From assembly GCA_020849765.1 (NCBI GenBank), contig JADLAY010000058.1:62001-126000 (forward strand): a stretch of 64,000 nucleotides of DNA, written 5' to 3'. The notes beneath the pieces are model-generated. The model did not search any database. It was not told the DNA's origin and saw only the letters and a program-made list of their open reading frames with translations. Positions 8,407 through 15,156 of this stretch are shown piece after piece (position 1 is the first letter of the stretch; every line of letters begins with the position of its first letter). The translations under genes and the position numbers were made by a program. The DNA comes from Anaerolineae bacterium (GTDB lineage: Bacteria > Chloroflexota > Anaerolineae > Aggregatilineales > Phototrophicaceae).

Positions 8407-8811
8407 AAGGGTGCACGGTATTCGGCGCGAGGAGTGGGCTTCTCAATTCTGGGCACGAGATCGCAATCGGGAGATAAGGGATTGTGACGCCCGTTATACT
8501 GATCGCGGGAAAATGGGGGGGACTTCGCCTTGCCTCCAGCGCCTGCCGGATGGTCAACCATCCGGCTAGATTGCGCCCGGTGAACCGGGCTACGCAAGCA
8601 CAAACAGCCCCGTTTACGGGGCGCCACCCTAGCCAGGGCATTGATGCCCTGGCGTGGTTCTTCTTCACCCCGAACGCCTAAACCAAAGTCGTAGCGCCAC
8701 CTGACTCGCACAGTTATATCTTCGGTTGGATGACCACAACCCCGGTTTAGCCGTAAGCTGCAAGACATCAGTTGGCGCTCACCAACGAGCGTTCGGATGA
8801 GGAGACAACCG
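8374..8811. other. 438-base gap holding repeats
   Basis: No gene is supported here. A long minus-strand open frame exists but runs through repeats and has no family features. The gap contains the heptamer run (8372-8406), a cluster of four perfect or near-perfect palindromes (8545-8653) and about 130 bases of leader before the oxidoreductase gene, in which I see no clear promoter. Confidence 0.7.
8545..8653. repeat. cluster of four short palindromes
   Basis: There are four hairpins in 109 bases. 8545-8566 has arms GCCGGATGG with loop TCAA. 8575-8590 has arms GCCCGG with loop TGAA. 8607-8622 has arms GCCCCGT with loop TT. 8632-8653 has arms GCCAGGGCAT with loop TG. Each begins GC and ends GC, but the arms differ in sequence, so structure rather than sequence is shared. 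Spacers are 8, 16 and 9 bases. The set is a composite REP-like element. Confidence 0.8.
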
Positions 8812-10218
8812 ATGCTAGAGATCACCACGACACACATGCAGTCTCAGCCCGTCGGCGAAGCCGAAATCGCTGCCCTGGCCGCGGGGTTGGATGGCGACCT
8901 GCTCCGCGCGGGCGAAGCCGATTACGACAGTGCGCGCGCTGTCTGGAACGGCATGATCGACCGCCACCCGGCGCTGATCGTGCGCTGTCGCTCGGCGCAG
9001 GATGTCCAGCGCGCCGTCCGTTTTGCCTCGGCGCACAGCCTGCGCCTGTCCGTGCGCGGCAGCGGCCACAACGTCGCCGGTACCGCCGTCAATGACGACG
9101 GCCTCGTCATCGACCTGAGCCAGATGAAGCAGATCCAGGTCGATGCCCAGGCGCGCACCGCTCGAGCACAGCCGGGCGTCAACTGGGGCGAGCTTGACCG
9201 CGCAACTCAGGCCTACGGGCTGGCGACGCCGGGCGGCGTCGTCTCGGATACGGGCATCGCCGGGTTGACGCTGGGCGGCGGCCTCGGCTGGCTGCGCAAC
9301 AAGTACGGCCTCAGCTGCGACAACCTGATTTCGGTCGAGATCGTGACCGCCGATGGGCAGTTGATCACGGCCAGCGCGGACGAGCATCCTGACCTGTACT
9401 GGGCGCTGCGCGGCGGCGGTGGGGCCTTCGGCATCGTCACGACCTTCGAGTATCAACTGCACCCGGTCGGGCCGGATGTGTTCGTCGCCTTCTGCTTTCA
9501 TGATGGCAACAACGCTCGCGAACTGCTCCGCTTCTACCGTGACTTCATCGCCACGGCGCCGGACGAGATCAGCACCTTCGCCGTGCTGGCGCACATCCCG
9601 GCCTCGGAACATTTCCCGGCGGAGCACCATGGCCAGCTGACCCTGCTGTTCCAGGCGTGTTACGCGGGCGATGTGGCGGACGGCGAGCGCGCTTTGCAAC
9701 CTCTGCGCGACGTGGCGACGCCGCTGATCGACATGAGCAGCGCCATGCCGTTCGTCGAATTGCAGACGCTCTGGGATGAGGAATACCCGCGCGGCGACCT
9801 GCGTTACTACTGGCGCTCGACCTACCTGAAAGCCCTCAGCGACGAAGCCATCAACCGGCTCGTGGCCTTGATCGCCGAGGCGCCGTCGCCCCTGACCACG
9901 CTCGACATCTGGGCGATGGGCGGTGCGCTCTCACGTGTTGCGCCGGATGCGACTGCCTTCGCGCATCGCGATGCCGCCATCACCATCGGCGTCGAGTCGA
10001 ACTGGGCCGACCCTGCCGACGACGAGGTCAACATGACCTGGGCCCGCCACGTCACTCAGGCGCTGGAACCGTTCAGCACGGGCGGGCAGTATCTCAACTT
10101 CCCCGGCTTCTTCGACGAGGGCGAGGCCACGCTGCGCCAGGTCTATGGCGTCAACTACGACCGCGTCATGGCCGTCAAAGCCCAATACGATCCGCAGCAT
10201 CTGTTCCCGATGAAGTAG
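8812..10218 (+). CDS. FAD-linked oxidoreductase, berberine-bridge (BBE) type
   Basis: A 468-residue PCMH-type FAD-binding oxidase or dehydrogenase. The N-terminal FAD domain has VRGSGHNVAGTA with H86, the usual site of covalent histidyl-FAD. C169 in YGLSCDNLIS is the usual second (6-S-cysteinyl) link, so bicovalent flavin is predicted. TPGGVVSDTGIAGLTLGGGL and RGGGGAFGIVT are further FAD-contact motifs. The C-terminal BBE segment ends YLNFPGF...YDPQHLFPM, as usual. The substrate is probably a sugar or a phenolic or alkaloid-like alcohol and cannot be told from sequence. The start at 8812 is preferred over 8797 because GAGGAG then sits 7 bases upstream. No signal peptide is seen. A hairpin terminator follows. 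Confidence 0.9.
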   Translation: MLEITTTHMQSQPVGEAEIAALAAGLDGDLLRAGEADYDSARAVWNGMIDRHPALIVRCRSAQDVQRAVRFASAHSLRLSVRGSGHNVAGTAVNDDGLVIDLSQMKQIQVDAQARTARAQPGVNWGELDRATQAYGLATPGGVVSDTGIAGLTLGGGLGWLRNKYGLSCDNLISVEIVTADGQLITASADEHPDLYWALRGGGGAFGIVTTFEYQLHPVGPDVFVAFCFHDGNNARELLRFYRDFIATAPDEISTFAVLAHIPASEHFPAEHHGQLTLLFQACYAGDVADGERALQPLRDVATPLIDMSSAMPFVELQTLWDEEYPRGDLRYYWRSTYLKALSDEAINRLVALIAEAPSPLTTLDIWAMGGALSRVAPDATAFAHRDAAITIGVESNWADPADDEVNMTWARHVTQALEPFSTGGQYLNFPGFFDEGEATLRQVYGVNYDRVMAVKAQYDPQHLFPMK

Positions 10219-10226
10219 ATCGAGAC

Positions 10227-10265
10227 TGTCGAGGCACGTCACTTACGTGCTTCGACATTTTTCTT
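10227..10265 (+). terminator. Rho-independent terminator after the BBE oxidoreductase
   Basis: A 13-base stem (TGTCGAGGCACGT with ACGTGCTTCGACA, one G-U pair) and a 5-base loop are followed by TTTTTCTT. Confidence 0.8.
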
Positions 10266-10339
10266 GTAATTTCGGTGTACACGCTTGTGTAAACCCGTTA
10301 CAATCAACCTGTCGCCGTAACCTCTACGACAGGTGCATC

Positions 10340-11200
10340 ATGATCCCCTATCTGCCCAATCGCACAGAAGAGATTCGCCAGCTGCTTCAACTGACGCCAG
10401 CCGAAATCCGCGCACGCGTCGGAAAGCGGCTGGCCGTCCATATCGATCTCGATACGCTGCACACGGCGATGGCAGCGGAAATCTGCGACGAGATTGCCAC
10501 GCGCAACCTCGAAGACCAGCCGACGCGCCTGATCCTGCCGGTGGGGCCGGTCGGGCAGTACGGGCCGCTGCTGACGATGATCACCGAGCGCGAGGTCTCG
10601 CTGGCGGATTGCTGGCTGTTCTTCATGGACGAATACTGCGATGCCGAGGGTCGTGCGCTGCCGCCGGATCACCCGCTCAGTTTCCGGCGCATCGCGCGGG
10701 ACTTGTTCCTCTCGCGCCTGCCCGCCAGAGCCGGTCTCGACCCGGCCCGCGTCTTCTTCCCGGACGAGGATAACGTCGACCAGCTGGCCGGGATTATCGA
10801 GCAGGTGGGCGGCATCGATACCTGCTACGGCGGCATCGGCATCCACGGCCACGTCGCCTTTAACGAGCCGCAGCCCAACGTGCTGCAGACGAGCGTCCGC
10901 CGCGCCGACATCAATGACTTCACGGTCACGATCAACGCGGTGCGCGCGGGCATCGGCGGCAACCTGGCGGCTTTCCCCCGCGCGGCCTATACCCTCGGCA
11001 TGCGCCAGATCGTCAACGCGCGCCGGGTGCGCCTCTACTGCCGCAACGGCTACGGGCTGGATTGGGCCAACACCATCCTGCGCCTGGCAGTGCTCGGCCA
11101 GCCGGGTGATGATTTCCCGGTCACGCACCTGACGACGCATCCCGATTTCGTCGTCACGACGGACGAGGATACCCTGCGCTCACCCAAGTACGTGATCTAG
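10340..11200 (+). CDS. divergent NagB-like (glucosamine-6-phosphate isomerase family) protein
   Basis: A 286-residue protein with the NagB/RpiA/SOL-like fold. It keeps MDEYC (D97, E98, where NagB has LDEY), HGHVAFNEP (H171, E176), the Ala-Tyr-Thr-Leu-Gly stretch and VTHLTTHP near the C-terminus. It differs where it matters: the phosphate-binding ATGSTP loop of true deaminases is replaced by LPVGPVGQYG, and the catalytic Asp of NDGHIAF is His169. I therefore do not call it a glucosamine-6-phosphate deaminase; a related sugar-phosphate isomerase or lactonase with changed substrate is possible. The frame is open from 10247, but ATG 10340 starts the homologous part and lies beyond the terminator. 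It converges with the next gene, 5 bases apart. Confidence 0.75.
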   Translation: MIPYLPNRTEEIRQLLQLTPAEIRARVGKRLAVHIDLDTLHTAMAAEICDEIATRNLEDQPTRLILPVGPVGQYGPLLTMITEREVSLADCWLFFMDEYCDAEGRALPPDHPLSFRRIARDLFLSRLPARAGLDPARVFFPDEDNVDQLAGIIEQVGGIDTCYGGIGIHGHVAFNEPQPNVLQTSVRRADINDFTVTINAVRAGIGGNLAAFPRAAYTLGMRQIVNARRVRLYCRNGYGLDWANTILRLAVLGQPGDDFPVTHLTTHPDFVVTTDEDTLRSPKYVI

Positions 11201-11205
11201 CCATT

Positions 11206-11769
11206 TCAGGCGGGTTCGGCGCTGAGTCGCTTGCTGATCCCGCTCTGCTTGCGCCGAGCGACGCTGATCACCGCCATGCCGATCAGCACGAGCGCTTCGA
11301 GTCCCCAGAAGCCGTAAGCGATCTCGCCCTGGATGTCCATGTCGCTCGTGCCCGCGATGCGGCTGATGCTAAAGCCCGTCTCAGCATAGTCGGCCAGGAA
11401 GGCCGTGAAGCCGGTCGAGCCGTACTCCGTTTGCTGAATCTCCTCAATCAGGGCGAGCGCCTCTTCGCGCGTCGCCGATTTGTCCTGCTCCTGCACCAGT
11501 GCGATCAACTGCTCGTTGTAGTCGCTGTACTGCCCGTACCAGTAGACGCCGATCGCGATCAAGCCGCCGATGATGGCGAACACGATCAGCGGCGGCGTGG
11601 CGACGTTCTGTCGCACAACCGGCAGGTAAGTCGCGACTCCGACGATGGCCCCCGCAAACAGCGGGACGATCAGAACGAGGTAGAAGCCGGCTTTGTCCAG
11701 CCCATACATGCCCAGCCCGGTCAGAATGCCGCCCAGGGCGGCGGATAAGAGCACCAGAATCCAGCGCAT
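11206..11769 (-). CDS. small membrane protein, unknown
   Basis: A 187-residue protein with no recognised family. Four hydrophobic segments are visible: residues 2-22 (RWILVLLSAALGGILTGLGM), about 27-48, about 56-75 (PPLIVFAIIGGLIAIGVYWY) and about 158-175. The loop between spans three and four is polar, with an EEALALIEEIQQTEY helix. I start at ATG 11769 because GGGAGG lies four bases upstream; an in-frame ATG at 11805 has no ribosome site. The C-terminus is basic (RRKQSGISKRL), consistent with a cytoplasmic tail. It is followed upstream by another small membrane-protein gene on the same strand, 77 bases away. Confidence 0.75.
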   Translation of the reverse strand: MRWILVLLSAALGGILTGLGMYGLDKAGFYLVLIVPLFAGAIVGVATYLPVVRQNVATPPLIVFAIIGGLIAIGVYWYGQYSDYNEQLIALVQEQDKSATREEALALIEEIQQTEYGSTGFTAFLADYAETGFSISRIAGTSDMDIQGEIAYGFWGLEALVLIGMAVISVARRKQSGISKRLSAEPA

Positions 11770-11846
11770 AAGGCCTCCCATGCATGTCGCTATGAATGCA
11801 TCCATGAGCGTAAGCGGAGACGCCTTGCACAGAGGCTTGAGATTCT

Positions 11847-12269
11847 TTAGCCGAGCGCGTAATCCGAGCGCTTCATATAGCCGACGAGGTAGGACAGCCC
11901 CAGGAATGAGAGGTAGACGAAGCTGAACATGAGCAGCAGCGTCATCCAGGTCGTGAACTGGCTCTCGTTATGACTCAAGATCACCTGCAGCAGGCGGAAC
12001 GCATCGACGATGAAGACGAGCATGGCGACGAAGATGGTGGCGACGCTCACCACCAGGCTGATGCCCCGCACCAGGCAGCCGTGCCTGCCGAAGGCGCCGC
12101 TGCCGATCTGGTAGGCCGTCCAGAAGGGCAGGCCGAGGAAGATGATCACGATCGCCCCGCCAGACAGCATCATCAGGCTGCGGCAGCCCGCCTTGAACAA
12201 CGGCGTGTCATCGCCGTATGAAAACTCCTCATCAAAATATGGGACGTAGTTCCGGTGCGACCTGGGCAT
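11847..12269 (-). CDS. small three-span membrane protein, unknown
   Basis: A 140-residue protein of unrecognised family. A 28-residue polar N-terminus (RSHRNYVPYFDEEFSYGDD) precedes three hydrophobic stretches at about 29-55, 67-90 and 107-131. It ends in a short charged tail (KRSDYALG). The ATG at 12269 is preceded by GGGGGATGCGGCG-type purine-rich DNA. It probably forms a two-gene unit with the membrane protein at 11206-11769. Nothing indicates substrate or partner. Confidence 0.7.
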   Translation of the reverse strand: MPRSHRNYVPYFDEEFSYGDDTPLFKAGCRSLMMLSGGAIVIIFLGLPFWTAYQIGSGAFGRHGCLVRGISLVVSVATIFVAMLVFIVDAFRLLQVILSHNESQFTTWMTLLLMFSFVYLSFLGLSYLVGYMKRSDYALG

Positions 12270-12600
12270 CGCCGCATCCCCCTGAAACTCGTGCGAGCAA
12301 ATCCCCTGTTCTATAAATTTAAGTACGACCGATGGGGTAACAAGTCATGCGTACATCTTATAAACGCGGACTTGACCTGAGATTCCCAAAAATTGGGGGG
12401 CTGGTTTGGATTTTGGGAGATAGTGAATGGGCGCGCACAGGGAGGGAAGATAAGGATAGCGACCGCACACGCCACCTGACCTCAGATACTCTTCCGAAAA
12501 GGGCGCGCAAGACTTCGTCAAAATTACACGTAACGATGCAACTGCCGGGCTTGTAGACTCGCCCATTGAGCACACCTAATTCCACATAGGGGAGAGATTC
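12270..12600. other. 331-base intergenic region, no gene seen
   Basis: This divergent spacer lies between the small membrane protein and the BMP-type binding protein. Open frames in it are short and lack family features. I looked for a purine riboswitch core because BMP proteins can bind nucleosides and found none. TTGTAG and CCTAAT near 12552-12580 form a poor promoter candidate. Confidence 0.5.
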
Positions 12601-13797
12601 ATGCGATTGTCCAAATTGACGTGGCTGTCTTTGCTGTTGTTGATCGTGCTGAGCGGCATGAGCACGGTGGCGGCGCAGGATGAGTTCATCTTCGGCATGG
12701 TGCTGGTCGGCCCGAAGACCGATCAGGGCTGGAGCCAGGCGCATTACGAAGGCGGTCTCTACGTTGAGGAGAACGTGCCGGGCGCGAAGATGCTGTTGTT
12801 CGAAAGCCTGAACTCCGCCGACGCGCCGGAGACGACGCTGCTCCAGGTCGTGCAGGAGATGGTCGACCAGGGCGCCAAGCTGATCATCACCACGTCCGAC
12901 GCTTTTGAAGAGGACACCGACGTCGTCGCCGAGGCGTTCCCGGATGTCGTCATCGTCAATGCATCCGGCAGCAACGTGCTGCAAGGCGCGCCGGCCAACG
13001 TCGGCAACTACAACGGCCAGATGGAATGGGCCAAAGAGATCAGCGGCTGCGCGGCGGCGCTGACGACCGAGACCGGTGAGATCGGCTACCTCGGCGCGCT
13101 GATCAACCCCGAAACGCGGCGCCACGCGGCCTCGGCCTACCTGGGCGCGCGCTACTGCTACGAGAACTACGTCGGCGGCGACCCGGACGAGCTGCAGTTC
13201 GTCGTCACCTGGATCGGCTTCTGGTTCAACATCCCCGGCGTCACGCTCGACCCGACCGCGGAAGCCAACACCTTCTTCGATAACGGCGCGGACGTCGTCA
13301 TCAGCGGCATCGATACGACCGAGGCGCTTCAGGTGGCCGGTCAGCGCGCCGAGCAGGGCCAGTCGGTCTACGCGTCGCCGTTCGACTTCGTCGGGGCCTG
13401 CGCGGATAATCCGGAGGTCTGCATCGGCGTGCCCTATTACAACTGGGGACCGTACTACGCCCGGCTGGCGCAGGAAGTTCGCGACGGCACCTGGGAGCAG
13501 GCGTGGATCTGGGAGCCGCCCTACTGGGAAGACATGAGCGACCTCGACAGGTCCCCGATCGGTTTCGCCCTCGGCGGCGCGCTCAGCGAGGAGGACACCG
13601 CCACGCTGATGTCGTTCATCGACGAGATGTCCGCCTTTGGCAGCGACGAAGCCAACGCCGATAAGATCTTCCTCTGGGAAGGGCCATTGACATTGCAGGA
13701 CGGCACCGAACTGGCGGCGGAAGGCGAGTTCGTCGCCCCGCTCGACATTTGGTATCTGCCGCAGCTGCTGGACGGCATGATCGGCGCCAGCGAGTAA
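12601..13797 (+). CDS. BMP/PnrA-family solute-binding protein
   Basis: A 398-residue periplasmic-binding-like protein of the basic membrane protein family (PnrA-like), which usually captures nucleosides for an ABC importer. A signal peptide covers residues 1-25 (TWLSLLLLIVLSGMSTVAA) with no lipobox cysteine, so it is not a typical lipoprotein. The family start motif FGMVLVGPKTDQGWSQAHYEG is clear, followed by LIITTSDAFEEDT, GYLGALINPETRRHA, GADVVISGIDTTEAL and NWGPYYARLAQEVRDGTW. The start is supported by GGGGAGAG before the ATG. No permease or ATPase gene is adjacent, so the transporter must be elsewhere or the protein acts as a sensor. A GC-rich hairpin follows the stop. Confidence 0.9.
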   Translation: MRLSKLTWLSLLLLIVLSGMSTVAAQDEFIFGMVLVGPKTDQGWSQAHYEGGLYVEENVPGAKMLLFESLNSADAPETTLLQVVQEMVDQGAKLIITTSDAFEEDTDVVAEAFPDVVIVNASGSNVLQGAPANVGNYNGQMEWAKEISGCAAALTTETGEIGYLGALINPETRRHAASAYLGARYCYENYVGGDPDELQFVVTWIGFWFNIPGVTLDPTAEANTFFDNGADVVISGIDTTEALQVAGQRAEQGQSVYASPFDFVGACADNPEVCIGVPYYNWGPYYARLAQEVRDGTWEQAWIWEPPYWEDMSDLDRSPIGFALGGALSEEDTATLMSFIDEMSAFGSDEANADKIFLWEGPLTLQDGTELAAEGEFVAPLDIWYLPQLLDGMIGASE

Positions 13798-13814
13798 TCC
13801 CGCACGATGAGCCT

Positions 13815-13840
13815 GCATCCCCTCGGCTTCGGGGGGATGC
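13815..13840 (+). terminator. hairpin after the BMP-type gene
   Basis: Arms GCATCCCC and GGGGATGC surround a 10-base loop, followed by TTGATT. The U-tract is weak but the position, 18 bases after the stop, fits a terminator. Confidence 0.55.
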
Positions 13841-13990
13841 TTGATTCTGCTGTCAGCGCGCCGCCCTGGTACCGATTATGCATTGTTGGCGGCGCAGGGC
13901 AGCGCTATGCTCGATATGGGTTGATGCTGCGCCGGTCAACCTTCAGCCGATGTCAATATGATGGCGCGGGAATGCCCCAGGAAGAGATCC

Positions 13991-14956
13991 ATGCTCTACG
14001 ACCCCGTACTCGCCCACGAATGGCACGTCGTTGGCCGCAGTCAAGATCTGGCGGAGGGCGGCGTGATGCGCGCACGCGTGCTCGACGAAGATCTCGTCCT
14101 CTGGCGCCAGGACGGCCAGGTGATGGCCTGGCAGGATCTGTGCCTGCATCGCGGCGCGAAGCTGTCGCTGGGCAAGGTCGAAGAGGGCAGGCTCCAGTGC
14201 CCGTATCACGGCTGGGAGTATGGCGTCGATGGTCGCTGTGCCTTCATCCCCGCCCATCCCGATCAAGCGCCGCCGACCAAGGCCGTCGTCAAGACGTATT
14301 ACGCCTGCGAGCGCTACGGCTGGCTGTGGGTCGCGCTGGGTGAGCCGAAGAGCGACATCGCGCCCTTTGACGAGTGGGACGACCCGACCTTCCGCAAGAT
14401 TCACTGCGGGCCGTATCACTTCATGGCCGGTGCCCCGCGCGTGATCGAAAACTTCCTCGACGTGGCGCACTTCCCGTTCGTCCACGACGGCTTCCTGGGC
14501 GACCGCCGCCACGCGCAGATGGACGACTACGACGTGACGACCGCCGAGGACGGCATCACCGCCAACAACATCCGCGTCTGGCAGCCCGACCCGGACGGCA
14601 CCGGCGTCGGCAAGGACGTGACCTACACCTACCGCGTGCCGCGCCCGCTGACGGCCTACTTCGTCAAACTGCACGCGATGCGCTTCTCGATCTACTTCGC
14701 CGTGACGCCGGTCGGCCCGCTCGAGAGCCTGGGCTGGATGTGGATGAACATGAACTACGCCTACGACGAGCCGGAGGACAAGCTGCGCGAGTTCCAGGAC
14801 ACCGTCGCCGGGCAGGACATCCCGATTGTCGAATCGCAGCGCCCGGAACTGCTGCCGCTCGATCTCCAGGCGGAGCTGCACCTGCGCTCAGACAAGACGG
14901 CCATCGCCTACCGCAAGTGGCTGCGTGAGCTGGGTCTCACGTTCGGGGTGGAGTAG
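13991..14956 (+). CDS. Rieske-type aromatic ring-hydroxylating oxygenase
   Basis: A 321-residue Rieske non-haem iron oxygenase subunit. The [2Fe-2S] ligands are C51, H53, C70 and H73 (C-x-H, 16 residues, C-x2-H). The catalytic mononuclear iron region reads NFLDVAHFPFVHDGFLG, with the D-x2-H-x4-H spacing of the family. The C-terminal half has FAVTPVGPLESLGWMWMNMN. It resembles single-component-type terminal oxygenases such as vanillate demethylase or pheophorbide/choline-type enzymes; the substrate is unknown. Electrons must come from a reductase not encoded nearby. Start ATG 13991 has AGGAAGAG upstream; an in-frame ATG at 13958 lacks one. Confidence 0.9.
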   Translation: MLYDPVLAHEWHVVGRSQDLAEGGVMRARVLDEDLVLWRQDGQVMAWQDLCLHRGAKLSLGKVEEGRLQCPYHGWEYGVDGRCAFIPAHPDQAPPTKAVVKTYYACERYGWLWVALGEPKSDIAPFDEWDDPTFRKIHCGPYHFMAGAPRVIENFLDVAHFPFVHDGFLGDRRHAQMDDYDVTTAEDGITANNIRVWQPDPDGTGVGKDVTYTYRVPRPLTAYFVKLHAMRFSIYFAVTPVGPLESLGWMWMNMNYAYDEPEDKLREFQDTVAGQDIPIVESQRPELLPLDLQAELHLRSDKTAIAYRKWLRELGLTFGVE

Positions 14957-15091
14957 GTAACGCTTGGGGGCTGGCTTGCGGCTTTCAATACACGATGAGA
15001 TCGTCAGTCTAGCCTATTCGGCAAGTCACCATTCGATCGCTTCGAACAGAAGCAATCTGCCCCCGCACGCGGGATCATCCCGGAAAAGTGC

Positions 15092-15097
15092 TAGAAT
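15092..15097 (+). promoter_or_regulatory. candidate -10 box for the Clp-N/TIR gene
   Basis: TAGAAT lies 60 bases before the ATG, preceded by the small palindrome GGGATCATCCC. No good -35 is seen. An identical TAGAAT occurs before the gene at 32742. Confidence 0.25.
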
Positions 15098-15156
15098 GCC
15101 TGGATAGCGTTATCGCGACCGGCACTTATTGAAGCCAACTCTGGGGCAAGATCATC

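Noticed and set aside
8370..8837. 155-codon minus-strand frame in the gap after the LuxR-type gene
   Set aside because: It reads through the heptamer run and the four palindromes; its STEHRALSTQY-like end is repeat translation, not a protein family.
10340..11200. Straight annotation as glucosamine-6-phosphate deaminase
   Set aside because: The phosphate loop and a catalytic Asp are replaced, so only family-level naming is justified.
12270..12600. Purine riboswitch upstream of the BMP-type gene
   Set aside because: The conserved core elements were not found.
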